From IMG/VR virus record IMGVR_UViG_3300031800_000537, positions 1 to 53,326 of that record: a DNA stretch of 53,326 nucleotides; one strand, written 5' to 3'. Position 1 is the first letter of the stretch, and each line of letters begins with the position of its first letter. Source of the stretch: a virus. The translations under genes and the position numbers were made by a program. The notes beneath the pieces are model-generated. The model ran no database searches. It had not been told where the DNA came from and worked only from the letters and a program-made list of their open reading frames with translations. This document shows positions 13,371 through 20,100 of this stretch, in pieces.

Positions 13371-14306
13371 TTATTTTCTATGGTGAATTACACGCAGCCT
13401 GAATGGAAACATCTTTTTAGTCGCCTCTTTTTTTGCATCTTTAGCCTCTTCTTTTTCTTTCGGAGTGTTTTCGATGGGCATTTCCTTTAGCTCGGCTTCC
13501 GTGGGCATTGGTACGTTTTTATCTAGGGCCCACATCATTTTGTTCTCTTGGCAGTACTCGACCATCCTGCGTATAGGTACGATTAAATTGAACCCTTCTC
13601 CTGCTCCTCTAACCAACATTCCTACATATCTGGCGTCATTTTTTAAATATACTCCACCGCCACTAGAGCCCGGAAACGCCGTACAAGTAGTCTGGTCGAA
13701 GATGCGCTTGTTTAAATCTTTTAAAATTCTACCGTGTTGTGAGTAAATCCCGTCTGTCATGCTATTCGCCCCCATTTGGCCTAGCAGGGAACCAACGTGT
13801 AGGAGATCCGTGCCCAACGAGGGGATCTTTTCGTCCAAATAAAATACCACGCTGTCGTGTACGAAATTAAGCTTACGAACACGCAACAGCGCAAGATCGT
13901 GGCCATCTTCACTTTCCGAATACTTCAGTACTTCCGCGTCCATCTGAAGACGACCAACGGTTCTGCCGTTTTGGCGAATCTCTTTAATGATTACAGGATC
14001 TTTAAAATGTACGATAGTTTTATACGTACCATCAACTAGGATGCGCTTCGTGAGGCGGAGATTGTCTACGACATGAGCGGCGGTCCACACAAAATTTACT
14101 AAGTTCCCTTCCGAGTCTTTTCGGGTAAAAATTACCCCTGACCCCTCTCCGGCCATAAAGCCGGACTCGGCTCGGATTGTAACAGAGACGTTCTGGAGGT
14201 GTTCTGCTGTCGATTGCTTCTTTTCAGGAGCAAATTGCTTCTTTTCTACCGCAAGCGAAGAAATCGCGAGGGAGAAACCTAGGATTAGGGTTCCAAGTAC
14301 TTTCAT
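13371..14306 (-). CDS. exported trypsin-like serine protease
   Basis: A 311-aa S1-family protease with a signal peptide (residues 1-19, Ala-x-Ala-like end near LAV). The catalytic triad is visible: His78 in WTAAHVV, Asp137 in HDLALL, Ser215 in FPGSSGGGV. No PDZ domain follows; instead there is a Glu/Lys-rich tail from about residue 265. It should act in the periplasm or outside the cell. It lies close to a signal peptidase I gene and upstream of a Cys-rich lipoprotein gene. Possible roles are cleaving host surface proteins or processing exported phage proteins. Confidence 0.85.
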   Translation of the reverse strand: MKVLGTLILGFSLAISSLAVEKKQFAPEKKQSTAEHLQNVSVTIRAESGFMAGEGSGVIFTRKDSEGNLVNFVWTAAHVVDNLRLTKRILVDGTYKTIVHFKDPVIIKEIRQNGRTVGRLQMDAEVLKYSESEDGHDLALLRVRKLNFVHDSVVFYLDEKIPSLGTDLLHVGSLLGQMGANSMTDGIYSQHGRILKDLNKRIFDQTTCTAFPGSSGGGVYLKNDARYVGMLVRGAGEGFNLIVPIRRMVEYCQENKMMWALDKNVPMPTEAELKEMPIENTPKEKEEAKDAKKEATKKMFPFRLRVIHHRK

Positions 14307-14394
14307 AAATGCCTAGTATATAATAAATGTTGAGAAAGGCTTTGTCTAAAGTTTTTTATTTAGCCCCTCTTTCCTTCTGTATAAATCGTCACAC

Positions 14395-14829
14395 TTATTG
14401 TTCTATCTTTTCGTTTATGCTGGAAGACGATCTTATTTTCTCCCCAAGTCCATCTATCATTTCAATGTTGTATTTTTTTGCAACCTTTGCCTCTGGTATC
14501 TCTCCCACCGCTCTGTCTCCGCCGTTAGCAAATACTATTTCACAGTCGGGGTAGGATAGTCTCAGGCTCTTAGCAAGCACCCCGAGAGACGAGCACACCG
14601 TTATATTGTCGTCTACGCTTAGAAACGGTAAGTCTACATATTTGATGGCTCCAATTATTTCCAGTCTGTCTTCCTCTCTTAGAAAGGCTCTGCCCTTCTT
14701 AATTTTTGCCTGTATGTCGTTGTTAACTATAACGACTAACTTGTCCCCAAGAGCTTTCGCAAGCTGAAACATTTCCAAATGTCCAACATGAATAGGATCA
14801 AAATACCCGCTGACTATTACAATTTTCAT
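14395..14829 (-). CDS. HIGH-type nucleotidyltransferase (TagD/HldE-C-like)
   Basis: A 144-aa cytidylyl/adenylyl-transferase-fold protein. SGYFDPIHVGHLEMFQLAKALGD carries the HxGH nucleotide-binding motif, and EEDRLEIIGAIKYVD matches the family core. It would activate a sugar- or alcohol-phosphate with CTP or ATP. It is related to but distinct from the protein at 45314. An SD-like AAGGA precedes the ATG. Substrate unknown; heptose-1-phosphate or glycerol-3-phosphate are the usual ones. Confidence 0.8.
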   Translation of the reverse strand: MKIVIVSGYFDPIHVGHLEMFQLAKALGDKLVVIVNNDIQAKIKKGRAFLREEDRLEIIGAIKYVDLPFLSVDDNITVCSSLGVLAKSLRLSYPDCEIVFANGGDRAVGEIPEAKVAKKYNIEMIDGLGEKIRSSSSINEKIEQ

Positions 14830-14836
14830 AATCCTT

Positions 14837-15037
14837 CTATCTCCAAATGTTTTTGTCTTCTTTTCTTTTCCTTCTCATGTAGTCGCGCTTTTGTTTTCTG
14901 CGCTTCGCTCTGTCTCTGGAATCGTATTTATCTTTAGCCCTCTTGGCTGCTTCTTTGCCCTTTTCGGATTCTAGATATTTTTTCTGCGACTCATATATGT
15001 CGTCCACCAACTTTTTTTTTCTTCTTTTTCTTTTCAT
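14837..15037 (-). CDS. very basic small hypothetical protein (66 aa)
   Basis: About 45% Lys/Arg with interspersed Glu/Asp, starting MKRKRRKKKLVDD. Likely helical and nucleic-acid binding. The repeated GTGGACGATATA motif lies 8 nt before its ATG, so it may have its own promoter. Function unknown. Confidence 0.55.
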   Translation of the reverse strand: MKRKRRKKKLVDDIYESQKKYLESEKGKEAAKRAKDKYDSRDRAKRRKQKRDYMRRKRKEDKNIWR

Positions 15038-15045
15038 CTCTATAG

Positions 15046-15068
15046 TATATCGTCCACTTATTATTTTT
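15046..15068 (-). promoter_or_regulatory. repeated motif GTGGACGATATA, copy A
   Basis: The minus-strand core GTGGACGATATA is at 15046-15057, preceded by an A-rich stretch with TAATAA. It continues as TATACTATAG, giving a possible -10 box, to the ATG at 15037. Other copies are at 22800 and 29372. Confidence 0.45.
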
Positions 15069-15081
15069 TCTAAGTTTTTTA

Positions 15082-15158
15082 TGGTACCCCCGGAAGGACT
15101 CGAACCTTCGACCCTCTGTTTAGAAGACAGATGCTCTATCCAACTGAGCTACGAGGGC
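15082..15158 (-). tRNA. tRNA-Arg (anticodon UCU)
   Basis: A 77-nt cloverleaf on the minus strand. The 7-bp acceptor is GCCCTCG with CGGGGGT, the anticodon loop is CTTCTAA, and the T-arm is GAAGG-TTCGAGT-CCTTC. Discriminator A and encoded CCA are present. It reads AGA codons, which are frequent in this window. Confidence 0.95.
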
Positions 15159-15161
15159 GGC

Positions 15162-15235
15162 TGGAGCGGGTGGCGAGAATCGAACTCGCGTTATCAGCTT
15201 GGAAGGCTGGAGTAATACCATTATACGACACCCGC
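15162..15235 (-). tRNA. tRNA-Gly (anticodon UCC)
   Basis: A 74-nt cloverleaf. The acceptor GCGGGTG pairs with CACCCGC, the anticodon loop is CTTCCAA, and the T-loop is TTCGATT. Discriminator T and encoded CCA are present. Its 5' 15 nt overlap the end of the methyltransferase CDS. It reads GGA/GGG. Confidence 0.95.
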
Positions 15236-16114
15236 GGTTAATTCATGAGGCTTGACCCTAAGGATATTCCCTTTTCTGTCCGTTACCAAGATAAGCTCCT
15301 CGGGTTCGAATTTTCGCCAGTTTTCGACCCCGTCAGCAGTCACCGTTTCAGGTGAGTTTGTCCACGAGCCATCTTCACCACGCCACATGGGCCACGGGCA
15401 CTGCCTCTCAAAATTACTCTGGACGGCGGGTAAAACGGACACAAAATCTAAACGAACATACTCATAGCTAGAAAGATCAACATACCACAGGGCCGCATCG
15501 AAATCAATTGAAAGACCTCTGTGCTGAGGCATCCGAACAGGAATCTCTGGATCTTCCCAGAAGACGCCGCAAAGATCGAAAGGAAGACCTTTCTCTGTAA
15601 AAAAGTTCTCAACAGCTTCCCTGACTCCAAACAATGGGTTGTTGTAATCATGACCGGCAAAAATAGCGTCCTTTTTCAGCTTCGGAAACCAAGCGTTTAG
15701 ATCTTCTGTTACTGACTCATACGAATGGTCTGCGTCCAGAAAAACAAAATCCAAGGATTGATCTTCGTATAGTTTAGCGGCCTCAACAGAGGGCTTCCTT
15801 ATAGGGTTGATTACATGTTTAACGCGTTTAGTATTTTTCAAAAAAAGATCGTAAAGCTTTCCTTTCTTAATTACGTCCATCTCTTTGTGGTTTGCTCCGT
15901 CTTCGCTCCCCTCCCAAGTATCCACGCAATCGAATTTAATATTCTTTTTGCTGTTTATGATATTTACAGCCATCTGAACCGAACTGCGACCAGCCCATGA
16001 CCCCACCTCTACAAAGTGCGCTCCGTCTTTATTGTATTTGACGACCTCTCTGTAAAGCTGGTCGTCGCTAGGTCCGCCCCACCATCCTTCTATTTTCTCA
16101 TAAAAATGTTTCAC
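15221..16114 (-). CDS. class I SAM-dependent methyltransferase
   Basis: A 297-aa protein with a Methyltransf_24-like Rossmann core: FVEVGSWAGRSSVQMA (SAM-binding glycine loop, about residues 33-48), DCVDTWEGS (acidic residue for ribose), DFVFLDADHSYESV, and AGHDYNNPLFGVREAV. About 110 extra C-terminal residues with Trp-rich stretches are not recognised. Such enzymes often methylate sugars. The last five codons and stop lie inside the tRNA-Gly gene. The ATG overlaps the sugar dehydrogenase stop by 4 nt, suggesting a shared sugar-modifying role. Confidence 0.8.
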   Translation of the reverse strand: MKHFYEKIEGWWGGPSDDQLYREVVKYNKDGAHFVEVGSWAGRSSVQMAVNIINSKKNIKFDCVDTWEGSEDGANHKEMDVIKKGKLYDLFLKNTKRVKHVINPIRKPSVEAAKLYEDQSLDFVFLDADHSYESVTEDLNAWFPKLKKDAIFAGHDYNNPLFGVREAVENFFTEKGLPFDLCGVFWEDPEIPVRMPQHRGLSIDFDAALWYVDLSSYEYVRLDFVSVLPAVQSNFERQCPWPMWRGEDGSWTNSPETVTADGVENWRKFEPEELILVTDRKGNILRVKPHELTAGVV

Positions 16115-17079
16115 TCTACCACTGCCCTTCCCTTGTCTCCTTCCCAGTCTCTCTCTGGCCTGTCTACCTCTAAGTTTCTGGTGATGGCTGCGTCAATTAT
16201 GTAGCTCGTCATTCCTGCGTCAATCATCTGGGTAAGCAGGGCTTCCATGTCTTTCGGGAAACAGGTGCCTCCAAACCCCCTTTTTCCGTCTGGGCCGGGA
16301 ACCATGGTATGGCTTTCAGACACTCTGTCGTCAAGGCATACTAGTTCTCTCACTAGGTCATACGACACGCCTTTCTTTCTACAGAACTCTTCTAGTTCGT
16401 TAAAAAATGAAACCTTTGTGGCTAGGAAACAGTTTTTCATGTCCTTGCACATTTCTGCAACGTCTGACGGCGCAAAATGCACCACAGGTGGATTTGAGAG
16501 CCTCTCGTTTTTGAACGCCAGCTTGAGGAGAAGTATTACTTTTTCTTTGAAGTCGAGATTGTTGGGATCATATGTTCCAACCACCCAGTCTTTGCTTTGT
16601 TTGACATCTTCAACCCAGTTTTTTTCAGTTAAAAATTCCGGCATGAAGTTAACACCGTGCTCCTTACAGAACCCCACTGGAACCGTAGACCTAACTATGA
16701 TGGGGGTGTCGCCAACGTTATCTTTTAGTTTTTGGATAACACTTTCTACTATGCCCGTATGGCAGCGGCCATTTTTCTCCATCGGGGTTGGGACGCTAAC
16801 AAAAATGAGGTTAGCATTTTTAAGGTCTGATATGTCTGGACAATATATACTGTTGCTTCCTGTGAAATCTTCGTCCTTGATTTCCCTAACGTCATGGATA
16901 AGAACCCTAACATTCTCGCATCCGAGGAGGCTGGTGGCTTTTCCTACATATCCATAACCAACTATGCCTATGCTCATGTTTTTGGCAACAAGGTGTCTTT
17001 TTTTCTTCAATATAGCTTTTTTTTCTTTTTCTAGCTTAGAAATCTCGTCTGCCGTGGGGCTCTCTTCAGTAGTTTGCAT
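16111..17079 (-). CDS. UDP-glucose/GDP-mannose dehydrogenase-like, C-terminally short
   Basis: Oxidises a nucleotide sugar to its uronate using NAD+. It has the Rossmann motif GIVGYGYVGKAT (about residue 37), PTPMEKNGRCHT, FMPEFLTEKN, and the catalytic Cys in GFGGTCFPKD. At 322 aa it is clearly shorter than the usual 390-440 aa. It ends about 45 residues after the catalytic Cys, so most of the C-terminal nucleotide-sugar-binding domain is missing. I start at MQTTEES because a leaderless-type promoter points to that ATG and a terminator occupies the sequence further upstream. The first 35 residues are a charged helix. Confidence 0.8.
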   Translation of the reverse strand: MQTTEESPTADEISKLEKEKKAILKKKRHLVAKNMSIGIVGYGYVGKATSLLGCENVRVLIHDVREIKDEDFTGSNSIYCPDISDLKNANLIFVSVPTPMEKNGRCHTGIVESVIQKLKDNVGDTPIIVRSTVPVGFCKEHGVNFMPEFLTEKNWVEDVKQSKDWVVGTYDPNNLDFKEKVILLLKLAFKNERLSNPPVVHFAPSDVAEMCKDMKNCFLATKVSFFNELEEFCRKKGVSYDLVRELVCLDDRVSESHTMVPGPDGKRGFGGTCFPKDMEALLTQMIDAGMTSYIIDAAITRNLEVDRPERDWEGDKGRAVVE

Positions 17080-17087
17080 TATATATA

Positions 17088-17117
17088 ATAATATAGAGCA
17101 TAAGGGGTAAAAGTCAA
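17088..17117 (-). promoter_or_regulatory. sigma70-like promoter, short leader
   Basis: -35 TTGACT at 17112-17117, 18-bp spacer, -10 TATTAT at 17088-17093, then 8 nt to the ATG at 17079. The -35 lies in the T-rich tail of the preceding terminator. Confidence 0.55.
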
Positions 17118-17160
17118 AGAAAAAACCCGCCGCGCAAAGCCAACGAAACGCGACGGGTTT
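17113..17160 (-). terminator. rho-independent terminator of the ACP operon
   Basis: On the minus strand a 12-bp stem (AAACCCGTCGCG with CGCGGCGGGTTT, one mismatch) is followed by TTTTTTCTTT. It lies about 95 nt after the ACP gene and ends transcription of the 18.9-17.3 kb block. Confidence 0.8.
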
Positions 17161-17254
17161 CATAAAGCGAACCTAGTTATTTATCACATACTGTCAGTGG
17201 CTCGCATTAATTATGACGGGGTGGCTGATGTTTAATTCAATCTCGCTTCGTCCT

Positions 17255-17992
17255 CTACTCAACTTGCTTACCGCCCTTGGGTAGCTTAATCTTCGGCTCG
17301 CCTTCCTCCTCATCCAGCTTCTTCATCTCTTTTTCTGCGTCGATCACGGTCATACCCGCGTCGCTGTACTCACCTTGACTGTATTCATCAGTGAAAATCT
17401 TAGTCGTCTCTAGCCCCATTTTCTTTTGTTCCTTAGCCTTTACTTTAGCTTGTTTCGCTCTTTCCTCGTCTCTCTTGGTTATGTCCTCTGGGAAGAGCGT
17501 CTTGTCAAAAAGAAAGTCCCTGAGGTGGCCGACAGTTTGTATCTTATTAAAATCCATCAGCGTGTTGTCTATCTCCACACCGTATTTATCTTCTAGATCG
17601 AGAAGCATCTCGATGGCCTCAAGCGAATCCAAATCAAGATCCTCCTTGAGTTTAGACTTCAGGGTGACTTTCACCCCCTCTTTCGCCACGTTTAACGAAA
17701 TTTCCTCCTTAAGCACCTTAGTGAAAAGCTTCTTGTCGGGACAGAGGCCCATTTTTTCCTTGCCAGACGCGGCATGTTTTGCCTTCTTATCTGCAATAAT
17801 CTGACCCTTGTTTACCACCTTACCCGCCTCCGCGCTAGTGCCCTTCTTGCCTGTCATCCCTTTGCGCGCACCGTAAATGATGTCATCTGGCCACGTGCTG
17901 GGGTCAGAACTGTCTACCACTGGCTTGTGGCTAACAACATTACGGGACACCTTGTTTCCTAATTTTACTGGTTTCTTTTTTTTAGGTTTCAT
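17255..17992 (-). CDS. acyl carrier protein domain with long N- and C-terminal extensions
   Basis: The central part (about residues 85-165) is an ACP: EDLDLDSLEAIEMLLDLEDKYG contains the Asp-Ser-Leu motif whose Ser123 would carry 4'-phosphopantetheine, followed by the usual helix pattern to LRDFLF. Around it lie a Lys-rich, probably disordered N-terminus of about 80 residues and a charged C-terminal tail of about 80. Typical ACPs have about 80 residues in all. A holo-ACP synthase gene lies two genes upstream in the same overlapping set, so the phage can activate its own carrier. No acyltransferase or synthase lies in the window, so the cargo is unknown. Confidence 0.85.
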   Translation of the reverse strand: MKPKKKKPVKLGNKVSRNVVSHKPVVDSSDPSTWPDDIIYGARKGMTGKKGTSAEAGKVVNKGQIIADKKAKHAASGKEKMGLCPDKKLFTKVLKEEISLNVAKEGVKVTLKSKLKEDLDLDSLEAIEMLLDLEDKYGVEIDNTLMDFNKIQTVGHLRDFLFDKTLFPEDITKRDEERAKQAKVKAKEQKKMGLETTKIFTDEYSQGEYSDAGMTVIDAEKEMKKLDEEEGEPKIKLPKGGKQVE

Positions 17993-18236
17993 TCTTTTCC
18001 TTTATTAGGGTTAGCTCCAATTTGGAGCACATAATTTTATACTGCTCTATATATTCAGGTTTAACCTGATTTGCTGCGCATGTCAATTTGTGATGTAGCG
18101 CGGGTAGTTTTACCGCAGTTATGGTGTTCATGTCTATCTCCTTCATACCTCCAAGCGGAAACAAATAATTCACTACATATAAAACAATCCCTTTCTCTTC
18201 GTCTGTTAAGGTCTCTAGGACATGCCTATAAATCAT
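17982..18236 (-). CDS. hypothetical protein between AcpS and ACP genes (84 aa)
   Basis: Starts MIYRHVLETLTDEEKG. A helical protein with two Cys and a His-His pair. It overlaps AcpS upstream by 4 nt and ACP downstream by 11 nt, so all three should be co-translated. It could be an ACP partner, but no family is recognised. Confidence 0.6.
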   Translation of the reverse strand: MIYRHVLETLTDEEKGIVLYVVNYLFPLGGMKEIDMNTITAVKLPALHHKLTCAANQVKPEYIEQYKIMCSKLELTLIKEKNET

Positions 18237-18613
18237 TCCCAGCTTTCCACGATTGTCGTCGCTGTCGCGTACTCTCTAGTATGACTCACGCTTACGTACA
18301 CATCGCATTCTAATTTGCAGAACGTTTTCAGGGCGTGCTCGCTGAATTGAATATAGGGCTGGCCAGACTCTCTTCTCCTAAGTTCTATGTGCTTCCATTC
18401 CATCCTAGCTCCTATGCCGTGCCCGAAACATTTGGCGGTGGCCTCCTTAGCCGCAAACCTAGCGGCAACATACTGCGCTGGGTTTCGATGAGACAAACAG
18501 TATTCTTTTTCGTCTGTCGTTAATATTTTATTTAAAAATCTGTCACCCCACTTCTCCAAAAGTCGTTGGACTCTAGCTACATCAACTATATCTGTTCCTA
18601 TCCCTAATATCAT
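18233..18613 (-). CDS. acpS: holo-[acyl-carrier-protein] synthase (4'-phosphopantetheinyl transferase)
   Basis: Transfers 4'-phosphopantetheine from CoA to the conserved Ser of an ACP. At 126 aa it is the normal AcpS size. It has GIGTDIVDVARV (Asp8 for metal) and ARFAAKEATAKCFGHGIG (Glu of the metal site, CoA-binding helix), ending VSVSHTREYATA. It lies two genes upstream of a phage ACP, its obvious substrate. It could also act on host ACP. Coupled by 4-nt overlaps to both neighbours. Confidence 0.93.
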   Translation of the reverse strand: MILGIGTDIVDVARVQRLLEKWGDRFLNKILTTDEKEYCLSHRNPAQYVAARFAAKEATAKCFGHGIGARMEWKHIELRRRESGQPYIQFSEHALKTFCKLECDVYVSVSHTREYATATTIVESWE

Positions 18614-18888
18614 AATATTTCCACTATTAATTGGCCGCTCATTGTGATTTGAACGCTTTGATTATCGTTTAGTTCTTTAATTAGACGCTTGTCGCGCTCA
18701 TCTATTTTATGAGCTAGGGCACCAAAATAGGCCACTAAAGCTTGCCTTTTTTGCGTTCTCTCGCATTTACAGCAGCTTCTTGAAATATCTCTAAGGCTCA
18801 TAAGCGTATTTATAACATCACTGTCAGCGAATTTATCTCTATGCTTATCAACAAAATGAAAAAATTTTGACCCATCAATGACTACCAT
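18610..18888 (-). CDS. hypothetical protein (92 aa)
   Basis: A mostly helical protein with a Cys-Cys-x-Cys cluster near residue 39 (SCCKCE), starting MVVIDGSKFF. It overlaps acpS by 4 nt. No family is recognised. Confidence 0.55.
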   Translation of the reverse strand: MVVIDGSKFFHFVDKHRDKFADSDVINTLMSLRDISRSCCKCERTQKRQALVAYFGALAHKIDERDKRLIKELNDNQSVQITMSGQLIVEIL

Positions 18889-18889
18889 T

Positions 18890-19231
18890 TTAATATAGTT
18901 TTTTTATTATAAAAAATAAAGACAGACTAATCAAATTAATTACCGGAAAATACAAAAATGAAAAGTCACCGCTTAGGGTGGCTACTGCGGACAGCCAAAC
19001 AGAAAGACAAAGAGGGCAAGTGATAAGGCTTATCCAGAAGGAGTCGCGGTATTTAACCCTCAAAAAATCCAAATAATCTACCTCGCCGTACAGGAGGTCG
19101 TTCTCGTAGGCTATAATATGAAAATGCAGAGAGAGGCCAAACGCCTTGGCGTAATGTGTAAACGCATCGGTTTCGAACCATATTATTAGGGCCAGCGCGA
19201 CCCAACAAGATAAGACAATAAGCTCCGCCAT
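18890..19231 (-). CDS. small membrane protein with CPLC motif (DUF1360-like)
   Basis: A 113-aa protein with an N-terminal transmembrane helix (residues 3-19), a soluble middle, then SLITCPLCLSVWLSA within a second helix and a third helix at the C-terminus. The CPxCxSxWL arrangement occurs in small phage/bacterial membrane proteins of the DUF1360 type. Role unknown. Confidence 0.6.
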   Translation of the reverse strand: MAELIVLSCWVALALIIWFETDAFTHYAKAFGLSLHFHIIAYENDLLYGEVDYLDFLRVKYRDSFWISLITCPLCLSVWLSAVATLSGDFSFLYFPVINLISLSLFFIIKKLY

Positions 19232-19232
19232 A

Positions 19233-19664
19233 CTATGTTATTTCCCTGAGACTCAGGTTCTCTAAGGATTTTTCTACTACAATAGTCGCTATCTCATCGC
19301 CCTTATCGACGCGAAAAGAATTATGTGACCCAAACAGGGCTGAGCGAGCCTTCATTGATTCTTTTTTTAAATATAAAAAATCCGGAACAGTTACGTTGAT
19401 GAGGGTAATCTTCACTTCTCCGCCTGAACTCATGACCTTGGGTGCACAAACCACCCCGCACTCTAAGAGCAAGTGGCATGACGGGTAAACCTTGACGGTT
19501 AGCCCCGGTGAAGGGAACAGCATTATACCTGTACTCACCTCCGCTCTCTCAAACGGCTGAACAGTCTTGCCCTCATTAGCGAACAACTTAAACACCGGCT
19601 TGCTTGCGTCAAGCTGTTCCGGGTCACGGGTATGGGGGTCTAATTTGGTAAAATTTAAAACCAT
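19233..19664 (-). CDS. divergent dUTPase-fold protein, active-site residues missing
   Basis: A 143-aa protein whose order of elements follows trimeric dUTPase: VSTGIMLFPSPG (motif I region), VKVYPSCHLLLECGVVC (where PRSGLA...HG is expected), SSGGEVKITLINVT (where the DYRGE segment is expected) and FRVDKGDEIATIVVE (motif IV, normally GDRIAQ). The Ser of motif II and the catalytic Asp of motif III are not conserved. It may be an inactive or repurposed member, for example a binding protein. The identification rests on pattern only. Confidence 0.55.
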   Translation of the reverse strand: MVLNFTKLDPHTRDPEQLDASKPVFKLFANEGKTVQPFERAEVSTGIMLFPSPGLTVKVYPSCHLLLECGVVCAPKVMSSGGEVKITLINVTVPDFLYLKKESMKARSALFGSHNSFRVDKGDEIATIVVEKSLENLSLREIT

Positions 19665-19669
19665 AAAGC

Positions 19670-19746
19670 TGGCGGGAGCGACGGGACTCGAACCCGCGAC
19701 CTCTGGCGTGACAGGCCAGCGCTCTGGCCGATTGAGCTACGCCCCC
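19670..19746 (-). tRNA. tRNA-Asp (anticodon GUC)
   Basis: A 77-nt cloverleaf. The acceptor GGGGGCG pairs with CGCTCCC (one G-T), the anticodon loop is CTGTCAC, the T-loop is TTCGAGT, and encoded CCA follows discriminator G. It lies between the dUTPase-fold gene and an AT-hook-like gene. Confidence 0.95.
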
Positions 19747-19772
19747 CTTCTCCTTCTTTAATCGCTAGTCTC

Positions 19773-20018
19773 TTACAGATCGCTGGCGGCTACCTTGTAG
19801 GTTCTCCTAGGTCTTCCGACTCCGTAGGTAGATTTGCCAACTTCAGTAAGCTCGCCGCGATCAACGGCGGAACGCACCTTCATCCGGATGGAGGCGTCTG
19901 TCAGGGTCTTTCCAGACGCTTCTGAAACGTCCTTAACTGTAAACACGGTAGCATTTGTTGGCCACGTGACGTGAACAGAGGGTCTTCCTCTTTTTGGTTT
20001 TTGTGTATTTTCATTCAT
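19773..20018 (-). CDS. small putative DNA-binding protein with AT-hook-like N-terminus
   Basis: KPKRGRPSVHV at the N-terminus resembles an AT-hook (Arg-Gly-Arg-Pro). The rest (FTVKDVSEASGKTLTDASIRMKV ... GELTEVGKSTYGVGRPRRTYKV) looks like a compact winged-helix. It is first in the minus-strand block and sits at a divergent promoter, so a regulatory role there is plausible. Its -10 box is 8 nt before the ATG. Confidence 0.6.
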   Translation of the reverse strand: MNENTQKPKRGRPSVHVTWPTNATVFTVKDVSEASGKTLTDASIRMKVRSAVDRGELTEVGKSTYGVGRPRRTYKVAASDL

Positions 20019-20026
20019 ATCTCATT

Positions 20027-20055
20027 ATGATAGACTAACCGCTGAGCCTTTGCAA
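20027..20055 (-). promoter_or_regulatory. sigma70-like promoter, minus arm of divergent pair
   Basis: -35 TTGCAA at 20050-20055, 17-bp spacer, -10 TATCAT at 20027-20032, 8 nt to the ATG at 20018. Its -35 lies 7 bp from the -35 of the opposing promoter. Confidence 0.5.
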
Positions 20056-20062
20056 GTTTTAT

Positions 20063-20091
20063 TTGATAAAAAAATGAAAGGAGGATATGAT
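20063..20091 (+). promoter_or_regulatory. sigma70-like promoter, plus arm of divergent pair
   Basis: -35 TTGATA at 20063-20068, 17-bp spacer, -10 TATGAT at 20086-20091, 9 nt to the ATG at 20101. It starts the plus-strand half of the window. Confidence 0.55.
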
Positions 20092-20100
20092 AGGGTAAAG

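Noticed and set aside
14996-15020. Fourth copy of the GTGGACGATATA motif
   Set aside because: The match is interrupted by two extra bases and lies within the coding sequence of the 66-aa basic protein, so it may be chance.
16247-16957. Plus-strand 236-codon open frame
   Set aside because: It is antisense to the sugar dehydrogenase gene, has a composition typical of a reverse-frame shadow, and shows no recognisable motif.
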